Assembly (NCBI RefSeq): GCF_016526145.1
Contig: NZ_JADDUE010000008.1
Location: 62,001-126,000, forward strand
DNA from: Saccharopolyspora galaxeae
Lineage (GTDB): Bacteria; Actinomycetota; Actinomycetes; Mycobacteriales; Pseudonocardiaceae
Length of the DNA: 64,000 nucleotides
Direction of reading: 5' to 3'
In this document: in pieces, positions 29,192 through 37,233 of the stretch
How positions within the stretch are numbered: the stretch's first letter is position 1
Layout: each line of letters opens with the position of its first letter
Position numbers and translations under genes: made by a program
The notes under the pieces: model-generated
What the model saw: the letters and a program-made list of their open reading frames with translations, nothing else
Database searches by the model: none
What the model was told of the DNA's origin: nothing

Positions 29192-30375
29192 CAGCCCTTC
29201 TCCCGCACGTGCGACTCGATCGCGTTGCTGATCGCCTGGCCCGCGCGGCCGAAGAGCTGATCGCGCTTGTCCACCGCCCACTGCTGCGCCGCGCGCGGCG
29301 CGGCCAACCGGCCCTTGAAGTGCGGCAGGACGTACTGGGCGAACAGCCGGTAGGAGTTGATCGTGCGGTCCGGCGCGGCCCAGTCGTGACCCAGCAGCAG
29401 GAACGTCCCGAAGCCGCCGGACTGCTCCAGCAGGCGCTCGATGTAGGCGATGGCGTCGTCGGGGGTTCCGATGACAACGCTGTCGGATTCGGCGTAGTCC
29501 GCGACGAATTCGCGGCGCGACTTCGGCTCGCCGCCGGTGTTCTCGGCCAGCGGGACGAAACCCGCTCCGCCGCCGAAGTAGTTCGCGAACTCCGGCAGCC
29601 CGTAGGTGCAGTCCTCGATGGCCTGGTCCCTGGTCTCGGCGAGGTGCATCGTGCCGAGCACGCGCCAGGTAGACCGATCCGGTGCCGGTTGCCCGGCGAG
29701 TTGCGCCTGCTCCTCGACGACCTGCCAGGCCTTGCCGATCGCGGCGAACCCCTCGCTCGCTGCCGACATCGACAACGACAGCAGCGAAGCACCGTACTTG
29801 CCCGCAAGCCGTGGCCCGGACGGCGAAACCATCGCCGCCACGGCCACTTCCGGATGCGGCCACGAGTACGGGCGCACCTGCAAGCGCCCTTCGTTGAGCT
29901 CGAACCAGTCGGTACGCCGGTCGATCGGCTCCTCGCGGCGGAACAGCGCGAGGATCGTCTCCAGCGATTCCTCCATCATGCGGCGCTGATCGACCGGATC
30001 GATGCCCATGATGTGCGCGTCGGTCGGCAACGCGCCCGGTCCCGCACCGAAGATCAGCCTGCCGCGGGTGAGGTGGTCCAGGGTGACCAGCCGATCGGCC
30101 AGCAGCCACGGGTGGTGGTACGGCAGCGACACCACACCGGTGCCCAGCTTGATGTGCCGGGTGCGTTGCGCGGCTGCGGCGATGAAGATCTCCGGCGATG
30201 CGATGATCTCGTAGCCGCCGGAGTGGTGCTCGCCGAACCACGCCTCGTCGAAGCCGAAGCGGTCCAGCGCCTCGACCCGTTCCAGGTCGTACTCCAGCGC
30301 CAGCGTGGGGTCCTGCCCGACGGGGTGGAAGGGGGCGTAGAAGACACCGAAGTTCAGGGGCCTGCCATCGGTCAT
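29191..30375 (-). CDS. LLM-class flavin-dependent oxidoreductase
   Basis: A 394-residue bacterial-luciferase-like TIM-barrel monooxygenase. Motifs: NFGVFYAPFHPVGQDPTLAL, FDEAWFGEHHSGG (flavin/substrate loop), IKLGTGVVSLPYHHPWLLAD and GRLIFGAGPGALPTDAH. These resemble LuxA-like alkanal or limonene-type monooxygenases using FMNH2 (or F420). The start overlaps the epoxide hydrolase stop by 4 bp (ATGA) and its end overlaps the dehydrogenase start. Together with an epoxide-hydrolase relic and two oxidoreductases this suggests oxidation of a hydrophobic or terpene-like compound; that substrate class is inference. Confidence 0.9.
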   Translation of the reverse strand: MTDGRPLNFGVFYAPFHPVGQDPTLALEYDLERVEALDRFGFDEAWFGEHHSGGYEIIASPEIFIAAAAQRTRHIKLGTGVVSLPYHHPWLLADRLVTLDHLTRGRLIFGAGPGALPTDAHIMGIDPVDQRRMMEESLETILALFRREEPIDRRTDWFELNEGRLQVRPYSWPHPEVAVAAMVSPSGPRLAGKYGASLLSLSMSAASEGFAAIGKAWQVVEEQAQLAGQPAPDRSTWRVLGTMHLAETRDQAIEDCTYGLPEFANYFGGGAGFVPLAENTGGEPKSRREFVADYAESDSVVIGTPDDAIAYIERLLEQSGGFGTFLLLGHDWAAPDRTINSYRLFAQYVLPHFKGRLAAPRAAQQWAVDKRDQLFGRAGQAISNAIESHVREKG

Positions 30376-31334
30376 GCGGTCACCTCGTTGCGGCTGACGG
30401 AATCGAAGAAGCGCAGGAGGGCGGCGTTGACCTCGTCCGGCGCTTCCTGCTGAACCCAGTGGCCCGCACCGTCGACGAGCACGTTGCCCCGGTGGTCGGT
30501 GAGCCACTGCTCCTGCGTGGACGGGGAAACTCCGGCCAGCACCGGGTCGGCGGCGCCGCCGATGAAGAAGCTGGGCACTTCGACCCGGGCACCTTCCAGC
30601 TGCGGCGTGCGTTCCCAGTTCCGGTCGAAGTTGCGGTACCAGTTGAGCCCGCCGGTGAAGCCGGTGCGGCGGAACTCCGCGGCGTAGAAGTCGAATTCGG
30701 CCTGGCTGAGCCAATCCGGCAGCGCCGCGGGTTCCGGGAAGCGCTCCACGAATCCCCGCCCGTCGTCGGCGGAGACCAGACCACCCGGGGAGTCGACGTC
30801 GGTGTGGACTCCCGACAGCAGCCGTCGCATCGTCTTTTCCGGATCGGCGCCGAGGTCGGCGTCGGCGACACCGGGCTGCTGGAAGTACAGGATGTAGAAG
30901 AACGAGCCCGCGAACCGCGCCCGCATCGCCTCGGTCGGCGGAATGGGCGTGCGCGGCTGGAACGGCACGCTCATCCCGCACACTCCCGCGACGCGGTCGG
31001 GATGCAGCAGCGCCGTGTGCCACGCGACCATCGATCCTCAGTCGTGGCCCACGAAAATCGCCTTCTGCTCGCCGAGGTCGTCGAGCAGCACGATGAGATC
31101 GCCGACCAGGTGCGTGATGTCGTAGTCCTCGATCCGGTGCGGCCGCGAGGTCTTGCCGTAGCCGCGCTGATCGGGCGCCACCGCCCGATACCCGGCCGCG
31201 GCGACCGCGGGCAGCTGGTGGCGCCAGGAGTGGGCGAGTTCCGGGAAACCGTGCGCGAAGATCACCGGCGGCCCGCTGCCCTCCTCCACGACGTGCAGAT
31301 CAACACCCTGGCAAGCGACTGTGCGCTCCGGCAT
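30372..31334 (-). pseudogene. Epoxide hydrolase-type alpha/beta hydrolase interrupted by an in-frame stop
   Basis: Reading from ATG 31334 (GAGGGAG upstream) gives a normal EphA/EphB-type epoxide hydrolase of 320 codons: VIFAHGFPELAHSWRHQLP (oxyanion HGxP), the GYGKTSRP loop, nucleophile Asp at residue 98 in GHD, and C-terminal GAGHWVQQEAP with the His. Codon 99, directly after the nucleophile, is TGA (31038-31040). Relatives have Trp (TGG) there: GHDWG. After the stop the same frame continues GSMVAWHTALLHPDRV without any other defect. A single G-to-A change explains the break, so either a very recent pseudogene or a sequencing error. It heads the operon regulated by the divergent TetR. Confidence 0.85.
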
Positions 31335-31397
31335 CGCGGCTCCCTCGGCAGGCGGGAAATGGGCGGCCGTGCGGGGCGCGAGCCGCACGGCCATTCT

Positions 31398-31443
31398 GGT
31401 AACGCCCGTTTCCAGACTCTAGGTTAAGGTTACGGGCGTTGCC
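31398..31443. promoter_or_regulatory. Paired TetR half-sites in the divergent promoter
   Basis: GGTAACGCCCGT at 31398-31409 and ACGGGCGTTGCC at 31432-31443 are 12-bp inverted arms (one mismatch) separated by 22 bp. Each contains the near-palindromic word AACGCCCGTT or its partial complement. The pair lies between the epoxide hydrolase start (31334) and the TetR start (31439), as expected for an operator serving both. Confidence 0.65.
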
Positions 31444-32095
31444 AACCTCCGACGATCATCCGAAACCGACCCGCTGGGCGGGCGTCCCCGCCGCCGACCG
31501 GGTCGCCGAACGGCGCTCGCTGCTGCTGGCGGCAGCCCTGGAACTGCTGGGCACCGAAGGCTGGTCGGCCACGTCGGTGCGCGCGATCTGCCAGTCCGCG
31601 CGGCTGAATCCGCGCTATTTCTACGAAAGCTTCGACGACCTCGACGACCTCGTGGTGGCCCTGTACGACCAGCTCGTCGCCGAGCTGCACGCCGAAGTCA
31701 CCACTGCTGTGCGGGCGGTGGGCGAAGATCCGCGGGCGGCTCTGCGGGCGGTGGTGGAAACGACGGTGCGCTTCGTCGACGAGGACCACCGGCGCGCGCG
31801 GGTGCTGTACGTGGAGGCGCTGGGCAACGAAAAGCTCAACCGCCGCCGCTTGGAGACGGGGTTCAGCATCGCCGGTTACGTGCAGGCCGACAGCGCCAGA
31901 CGCAACGCGCCCGCGAGCGAGCAGGTCGGGATGCTCACCGGCTCGATACTCGTCGGCGGCTTCAGCGAACTCCTGCTGGCCTGGACCGACGGAGCGCTCG
32001 AAGTCGGCCGCGAGCAGCTGGTCGAGGACGCCACGGAGCTGTTCGGCGCGATGGGCGATGCCGCCGCGACCATCTCCGCACGCAGGCGGAAGTAG
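31439..32095 (+). CDS. TetR family regulator of the adjacent oxidoreductase operon
   Basis: A 218-residue TetR-type repressor: helix-turn-helix at about residues 45-65 (WSATSVRAICQSARLNPRYF, then YESFDDLDDLVVALY), followed by an all-helical ligand domain. The only in-frame initiator near the operator is a TTG at 31439, inside the right operator arm, with no ribosome-binding site. The transcript may be leaderless or the true start slightly downstream. It is divergent from the epoxide hydrolase/LLM/dehydrogenase operon and probably represses it and itself. It ends seven bases before the convergent PdxA-like gene. Confidence 0.85.
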   Translation: MPTSDDHPKPTRWAGVPAADRVAERRSLLLAAALELLGTEGWSATSVRAICQSARLNPRYFYESFDDLDDLVVALYDQLVAELHAEVTTAVRAVGEDPRAALRAVVETTVRFVDEDHRRARVLYVEALGNEKLNRRRLETGFSIAGYVQADSARRNAPASEQVGMLTGSILVGGFSELLLAWTDGALEVGREQLVEDATELFGAMGDAAATISARRRK

Positions 32096-32102
32096 TCCGG
32101 AG

Positions 32103-33089
32103 TCAGCCGACGCGCCTGCGGCCGCCGATCCGCACCGCGAGGTCGAAGGCGTTGCGCACCGATCCGGTGTTGGCCACGCCTTCGCCGACCACGTCGAACG
32201 CCGTGCCGTGCGCCGGAGTGCAGATCGGCACCGGCAGGCCGCCAGCGATGGTCACCCCGCCGTCGAAGCCGAGCAGCTTCATCGCGATCTGGCCCTGATC
32301 GTGGTACATCGTCAGGATTCCGTCGAATTCCTTGGCACGCAAGAATATCGTGTCCGATGGGAAGGGGCCGCGGACGTCGATCCCCTCCCCCGCCAGGTCT
32401 TCGACCGCTGGTCCGATAATCTCGATCTCGTGGCGGCCGAACTTGCCGCCTTCACCCGCGTGCGGGTTCAGCGCGCACACCCCGATCCGCGGATGGTCCA
32501 CACTGGACTCAAGCAGGACCTCGTGCAGCAACCTCCCCGCGGACACCACGTTTTCACGAGTGACTCCTTCGGCGACCTGTCCGATCGACACGTGCGAAGT
32601 GACCCGCGCGGTCCACAGCCCGGGTAGCACGTTCAGCTCCGAGGTGAACCCCTCGACGCCGAGCACCTTCTCGAACCAGCGCAGCTCGTCGTTCTCGGTC
32701 ATTCCCGCCAGGTGCAGCGAAGTCTTGTTCAGCGGGGCGAAGAGGATCGCGTCGACCTCGCCGCGACAGGCCATGTCCAGAGCGCTGCGCAGGTTCGCCA
32801 GCGACCAGCGACCACCCTCCGCAGTGGACTCGCGGCGCCGGAACCTCGGCACCGGCCGGGCGGAGCCGTTGTCGTGCAGCAGCGGCAAGCCGTCGGCCGG
32901 CTCGGTGGCGAAGGCGATGGGCGCGCCGGAATCCGCACCTGCCACCTTCAGCTCGTCCTCGTCGGAGATCAGCACGATGTCCGCGGCCGCGGTGGTTTCC
33001 GGATCGGCGAGCAGGCGGGCGATCAGCTCGGGACCGATCCCGGCCGGATCTCCGAGGGTCACCGCGACGCGCGGCCTGGCAGCGGTCAT
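32103..33089 (-). CDS. PdxA-like 4-hydroxythreonine-4-phosphate dehydrogenase family protein
   Basis: A 328-residue PdxA-family oxidative decarboxylase. Conserved features: TLGDPAGIGPELIAR, APLNKTSLHLAG, the metal-ligand histidines in VTSHVSIGQV, MYHDQGQIAMKLLGFDGGV and PAHGTAFDVVGEG. All residues needed for divalent-metal and NAD chemistry seem present. The gene lies in a catabolic cluster (Tct transporter, GntR, TIM-barrel isomerase) rather than with pyridoxal genes, so it is probably a PdxA2-type enzyme acting on a phosphorylated aldonate or a dihydrodiol dicarboxylate. No DUF1537 kinase, the usual partner for tetronate pathways, is nearby. Its start overlaps the tctA stop by 4 bp. Confidence 0.88.
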   Translation of the reverse strand: MTAARPRVAVTLGDPAGIGPELIARLLADPETTAAADIVLISDEDELKVAGADSGAPIAFATEPADGLPLLHDNGSARPVPRFRRRESTAEGGRWSLANLRSALDMACRGEVDAILFAPLNKTSLHLAGMTENDELRWFEKVLGVEGFTSELNVLPGLWTARVTSHVSIGQVAEGVTRENVVSAGRLLHEVLLESSVDHPRIGVCALNPHAGEGGKFGRHEIEIIGPAVEDLAGEGIDVRGPFPSDTIFLRAKEFDGILTMYHDQGQIAMKLLGFDGGVTIAGGLPVPICTPAHGTAFDVVGEGVANTGSVRNAFDLAVRIGGRRRVG

Positions 33090-34600
33090 GGTTGTTTCTC
33101 CTCCTGTTGTTCGGCGCTCGCGGGCGCGCGCCCGCGCAACGCCCGCATCAACGCCGGTCCGAGTGCGAGCGCGGCGGCCACGGCGAGCACCAGCAGCGCG
33201 GTGCCGCTGCCCGCGATCTGCGAGAGCACGTCCCCTTCACCGAGCGCTGAGGTCTGCACCAGCGCCTTCTCGAACAGCGGCCCGATGACCAGCCCGAGCA
33301 CCAGCGGCGCCACCGGCATCCCCAGCCGTTTCATGGCGTAGCCGACCAGGCCGAACACGAGCACGATCCACACGCTGAGCATGTTGTTCTTCACCGAGTA
33401 CGCGCCGACCAGGCTGGTGACGATGATCAGCGGATACAGGATCGAGTACGGCACCCGCAGCAGCTGCGCGAACACCGGCGCCAGCGGCAGGTTCAACAGC
33501 AGCAGGATCAGGTTGCCGATGAAGAACGAGGCCAGCAAGCCCCAGATCAGCACCGGCTGGTTCTCGAACAACAACGGGCCCGGCTGGATGCCGTAGATCA
33601 GGAAAGCACCCAGCAACACCGCGGTCGTGGCACCGCCAGGGACGCCGAGAACCAGCGTCGGCACGAAGTTCGCGTTGGAGGCGGCGTTCGTCGCGGCGTC
33701 GGGAGCGACCACCCCTTCGATGGCGCCGGTGCCGAGTTTCTTGCGATTGCGGGAAAATCGCTTCTCCGCGCCGTACGCCATGAACGAGGCCAGCGTCGTA
33801 CCGGCTCCGGGCAGGCAGCCGAGCAGGAAGCCCACCACCGTGCCGCGCGCCGTGGCCGGAGTGGCGCGGCGCAAGTCCTCGCGGGTCAGCAGCAGGTCGC
33901 GGAAGCGGGTGCGGATCGGCTCGGCCATGCCGATGTGCAGCTGGTTGAGCAGCTCACCGATGGCGAACAGGCCGATCATCACCTCCACGTAGGGCACCCC
34001 GCCGAAAAGCTGCACCTGCCCGAAGGTGTAGCGGGGCGTGCCGGAGCCGACATCGACGCCGACGCAGGCGATCAGCACGCCGACCAGGCCCAATCCGGTG
34101 CCCAGCAACAGGTTTCTTCCCGAGAACACCACGATGGTGCACAACCCGAGGATCATCACCGCCAGCATCTCCGGCGGCCCGAAGTCCAGCGCCAGCCGGG
34201 CGAACACCGGCGCCACGGCCGCGAGCGCCACCAGCGACACCATCGCGGACACGAACGCACCGAGCGCGGAGATCGCCAGCGCCGGACCGGCCCGTCCCAG
34301 CCGCGCCATCCGATAGCCGTCCAGAGTGGACACCACCGAGGACGCCTCCCCCGGCGTGGCGATCAGGATCGCGGTGATCGTCGCGCCGAACTGCGAACCG
34401 TGGTAGATCCCGGCGAGCATGATCAGCGCGGTCAGCGGGTCGAAGGTCAGCGTGACCGGGATCAGGATCGCCACCCCGGTCGCCGAGCCCAGCCCAGGCA
34501 GGATGCCGACGATCGTGCCCAGCAGCACGCCGACGAAGCACCACAGCAAGTTCTCCGCGCTCAGCGCCGCACCGAAGCCGGTGATGATGTGCTCGATCAC
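33086..34600 (-). CDS. tctA: Tripartite tricarboxylate transporter large membrane subunit (TctA), second system
   Basis: A 504-residue TctA with about 12 helices. Motifs: LLWCFVGVLLGTIVGILPGL, HGSQFGATITAILIATPGEA and GAIEGVVAPDAATNAASNAN, then LGVPGGATTAVLLGAF. The GTG at 34600 has GGAGGG upstream and overlaps the tctB stop (GTGA). It differs from the first TctA (13502-15001) in the substrate-loop sequence (ATPGEASS instead of NTPGQSSS), so the two systems probably carry different acids. Confidence 0.92.
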   Translation of the reverse strand: MIEHIITGFGAALSAENLLWCFVGVLLGTIVGILPGLGSATGVAILIPVTLTFDPLTALIMLAGIYHGSQFGATITAILIATPGEASSVVSTLDGYRMARLGRAGPALAISALGAFVSAMVSLVALAAVAPVFARLALDFGPPEMLAVMILGLCTIVVFSGRNLLLGTGLGLVGVLIACVGVDVGSGTPRYTFGQVQLFGGVPYVEVMIGLFAIGELLNQLHIGMAEPIRTRFRDLLLTREDLRRATPATARGTVVGFLLGCLPGAGTTLASFMAYGAEKRFSRNRKKLGTGAIEGVVAPDAATNAASNANFVPTLVLGVPGGATTAVLLGAFLIYGIQPGPLLFENQPVLIWGLLASFFIGNLILLLLNLPLAPVFAQLLRVPYSILYPLIIVTSLVGAYSVKNNMLSVWIVLVFGLVGYAMKRLGMPVAPLVLGLVIGPLFEKALVQTSALGEGDVLSQIAGSGTALLVLAVAAALALGPALMRALRGRAPASAEQQEEKQP

Positions 34601-35136
34601 GACGCCCTCCACACGGCCGGATCCAGCAGGCCGAACGGCAACGGCACCCGCAGCACCACGATGAACAGCACGTAGGAGACCGCGAGCACGCCCACCGCAG
34701 CCGCCACCGAGGTCCGCCAGCGCAACCGCTCGACGAACTTGGTCAGGCACAACGTCAGCAATGCCAACGCGGGCAGCATTCCGAGGAATGGAATCAGCAG
34801 TGCTGCGACGAACATCCCGGCCGTGACCAACACCAGCTTGCGGCGAATTTCGCGCAGCTGCGCGGAATCGTGCGCTGCTTCCGCCGCGACATGGCCGTCA
34901 CCTTCCAGCACCGAACCCGACCGCAACTCCTGCCTGCACAGGCCGATTCCCACGATCAGCAGCAGAAACCCTGCCGTGCGGGGCAAAACCGCCGCGCCGA
35001 TCGTGCCGTCCTCCGGATTGGTCCAGGGATAGGCGAACGATCCCAGGAAGAACGCGGCACCGACCGCCGCGAGCACGAGGTGCGCGGCGAGCACCGGACG
35101 ACGTCCCCGGGCCTGCACGTCCTGCACGTCGCTCAT
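34597..35136 (-). CDS. tctB: Tripartite tricarboxylate transporter small membrane subunit (TctB), second system
   Basis: A 179-residue, four-helix TctB-like protein: helix 1 VLAAHLVLAAVGAAFFLGSF, then the loop GTIGAAVLPRTAGFLLLIVG, a variable cytoplasmic loop rich in Glu/His, and paired helices with LIPFLGMLPALALLTLCL. The last segment VPLPFGLLDPAVW is typical. The ATG at 35136 overlaps the tctC stop by 4 bp, so all three subunits are translationally coupled. Confidence 0.87.
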   Translation of the reverse strand: MSDVQDVQARGRRPVLAAHLVLAAVGAAFFLGSFAYPWTNPEDGTIGAAVLPRTAGFLLLIVGIGLCRQELRSGSVLEGDGHVAAEAAHDSAQLREIRRKLVLVTAGMFVAALLIPFLGMLPALALLTLCLTKFVERLRWRTSVAAAVGVLAVSYVLFIVVLRVPLPFGLLDPAVWRAS

Positions 35137-36098
35137 CGGAACACCTCGCGCATCCGCCGGTCGTACTCGTCGAGGTAGCGGGCGAAGTCCGCGCCCGCGA
35201 GATCCGCCGGAATGAGCAGGTCCTCGGCCAGGTAGTCGCGATAAGCCTGCGACCGCATCGCCCGGTGGATCGCGTCGATCCAGTACTCCCGCTGCACCTC
35301 GTCGATCCCGCCCGGAGCGAAAATCCCGCGCCACATCGTCACTTGCGCGTCGAGGCCCTGCTCCCGCGCAGTGGGCAGCGAGCCGAGCACGGGGTCGTCG
35401 TAACGCTCGCCGCTCAGCGTGCACAGCGCCTTGAGGTCACCGCTTTCCAAGTACGGCTTCGCCGAGGAAGCACTGGCCGGAGCGGCCTCGATCTGCCCGC
35501 CGAGCAACCCGGTGATCACTTCACCGGTGGAGCCGTAGGGCACCACGGGGAACTTCCCGCCGTTGCGCTCGAACTCCGCCACGACCAAGGCATCCGCTCC
35601 CGTTTTGCCGCTGGAACCGGTCTTGATGGACCGGCTTCCGGCGGCGGCCACCAGCTCGGAGCAACTGTTGTACGGGGTGTCCTTGCGGGCGACGACGATG
35701 CGCGAGTCCTCGGCGAACATCACCAGCGGGGTGAAGTCGCGATAGGTGAACGGCACGTCGTAGACCAGCGGCAAGGTGTTCAGCGCGGTCTCGGCGACCA
35801 GCAGCGCGTTGCCGTTGCCCTCCTCGGCCAGGAAGGTCGCCCACCCGACCGCGCCGGAACCGCCGTCGGTGTTCTCGACGTTGACGTTGAAACCCGCGTC
35901 GAGCTCGTTGAGCCCCTGCGCGAGCACGCGCGCCGACCGGTCGCTGCCGCCGCCGGGCGCGAACGCGACCACTGCGGAGACCGACCCGCGCGGAGTCCAA
36001 TCGTCGGGGACGGCGGGGCGCGCGTTCAGCGTCGAGCACCCCGAGACGAGCGAAACGGCGCCGGCCAACGCCAGTGCCAAGCGCAGGGATGACCTCAT
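35133..36098 (-). CDS. tctC: Tripartite tricarboxylate transporter substrate-binding lipoprotein (TctC), second system
   Basis: A 321-residue TctC/Bug-type binding protein. The N-terminus is a lipoprotein signal (LALALAGAVSLVSGC, lipobox VSGC with Cys21), so it should be anchored to the outer face of the membrane. The ligand loop is VVAFAPGGGSDRSARVLAQG, a Ser-Asp version rather than the Trp-Asp of the first system. NVENTDGGSGAVGWA and the C-terminal DFARYLDEYDRRMREV helix follow the family. Upstream, the 36099-36369 gap holds a GATCCTAT-type operator (36163-36177) and no other gene. Confidence 0.9.
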   Translation of the reverse strand: MRSSLRLALALAGAVSLVSGCSTLNARPAVPDDWTPRGSVSAVVAFAPGGGSDRSARVLAQGLNELDAGFNVNVENTDGGSGAVGWATFLAEEGNGNALLVAETALNTLPLVYDVPFTYRDFTPLVMFAEDSRIVVARKDTPYNSCSELVAAAGSRSIKTGSSGKTGADALVVAEFERNGGKFPVVPYGSTGEVITGLLGGQIEAAPASASSAKPYLESGDLKALCTLSGERYDDPVLGSLPTAREQGLDAQVTMWRGIFAPGGIDEVQREYWIDAIHRAMRSQAYRDYLAEDLLIPADLAGADFARYLDEYDRRMREVFR

Positions 36099-36162
36099 CG
36101 TCAGAGCCTTCTGTCCCGCACGGACCTCGCAGCGACGGCATGATGCGGAGCCGCAGATCCGA

Positions 36163-36177
36163 GATCCTATTGGATAT
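36163..36177. promoter_or_regulatory. Putative GntR operator upstream of the second tctCBA
   Basis: GATCCTATTGGATAT carries the near-palindrome ATCC-TATT-GGAT and shares the word GATCCTAT with the gntR/isomerase divergent promoter (37177-37184). It lies 65 bp upstream of tctC. It is likely bound by the FCD-type GntR protein encoded next to it. Confidence 0.5.
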
Positions 36178-36369
36178 GTGCGAGCAAGCTAAGGTGCACG
36201 TGCGGTTCTTGGCAAGAGCCGCGGCAAGGGAAACGGCCGAAGCGGCCCGGGCGGACCGCTGCCGAAGCCCGCCGGCCTCCGCTCATGCGCCGGCGCGCGC
36301 CGACCGGAGTTGAGCCCCGGCCGACGAAAGCGCGGACCCGCCGCTTGACCAGCGCTGGGTGTCTGCGGC

Positions 36370-37119
36370 TCAGCCGCCCGCGCGGGACCGCCCGGCGACC
36401 GCGGCCAGGTGCTCGCGCATCGCGATCTTCGGCTGCTCCGGATCGCCGGACTCGAAGGCGGCGAGGATCGCGGCGTGCTCGTCGACGGCCTGATCGATGT
36501 CGATCGTGCCGCGGTCGGCCGTCTGGCGCAGCCGGTGCACGTGCGCGCTCAGCGAGTCCGCGCTCTGCAGCAGGAATCGGTTGCCCGCAGCGCGGATGAT
36601 CGTGCGGTGGAACTCCCAGTCCGCGGCGAAGTACTCGCGCAGATCCGCGAAATCGCCCGGCCCCGCACCGGATTCCTCGCCCGGCCCGCGCAGCTTGCGC
36701 ACCCGGTGCGCGCACAGCACGTGCTGGGCGTGCGCGACCCGCAGTTCCGGAACGAGGTCGTCGGCGTTGGCCGCGGCGCGTTCGACCGCGGCGGTCTCCA
36801 GCACGCTGCGCATGTCGAACAGCTCGGCCAGCTGCTCGTCGGTCATCGGCTCGGCGACGCGATAGCCCTTCAGCGCCACCCGCGAGACCAGGCCGGTGTG
36901 CTCCAACTGCACCAGCGCTTCGCGCACCGGAGTCGGCGAGACCTCCAGCTCACGCGCCAGCGGGTCGATGCCCAGCGAGCTGCCCGGCGGCGTGGAGCCG
37001 TCCAGCAGCTTCTCCAAGATCGCGTCGTAGACGCCGTCGCGCAGCGCGCGCCGCGCCACCACAGGCTGCTTGCGGGCGGGCGGGCGCACGGCCGCCGCGC
37101 GGTTGTCATCACTGGTCAT
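36370..37119 (-). CDS. GntR family (FadR/FCD) regulator
   Basis: A 249-residue GntR regulator. The winged helix is at about residues 22-85 (RRALRDGVYDAILEKLLDGS, then LARELEVSPTPVREALVQLE and GLVSRVALKGYRVA). The FCD domain has LFDMRSVLETAAVERAA, FHRTIIRAAGNRFLLQ and a C-terminal DEHAAILAAFESGD, AMREHL with the usual metal-binding His and Asp positions. The start is the ATG at 37119. It lies between the Tct operon and the isomerase, and matching GATCCTAT sites sit in front of both, so it probably regulates the whole 32.1-38.2 kb cluster. Confidence 0.9.
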   Translation of the reverse strand: MTSDDNRAAAVRPPARKQPVVARRALRDGVYDAILEKLLDGSTPPGSSLGIDPLARELEVSPTPVREALVQLEHTGLVSRVALKGYRVAEPMTDEQLAELFDMRSVLETAAVERAAANADDLVPELRVAHAQHVLCAHRVRKLRGPGEESGAGPGDFADLREYFAADWEFHRTIIRAAGNRFLLQSADSLSAHVHRLRQTADRGTIDIDQAVDEHAAILAAFESGDPEQPKIAMREHLAAVAGRSRAGG

Positions 37120-37175
37120 CGCACCCGAAATCCTAGCGAAACGGCTGCACTCGCCGAGCCTACCGGGCCCAACAT

Positions 37176-37188
37176 AGATCCTATATGG
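37176..37188. promoter_or_regulatory. Putative GntR operator in the gntR/isomerase divergent gap
   Basis: AGATCCTATATGG repeats the GATCCTAT word seen before tctC. It is followed by TTGGATC at 37191-37197. It lies 46 bp before the isomerase ATG and 57 bp from the gntR start. Confidence 0.5.
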
Positions 37189-37233
37189 TGTTGGATCTGG
37201 ATCGACGCTTTCCCCGCACGAGGCCGGAGGACC

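Noticed and set aside
31038-31040. In-frame TGA in the epoxide hydrolase as a selenocysteine codon
   Set aside because: The family residue at this position is Trp, not Cys. No SECIS-like hairpin is evident downstream, and a TGG-to-TGA change explains it simply.
32103-33089. PdxA-like gene as the vitamin B6 biosynthesis enzyme
   Set aside because: Actinomycetes generally make PLP by the PdxS/PdxT route, and the gene sits in a Tct/GntR catabolic operon. A catabolic PdxA2-type role fits better.
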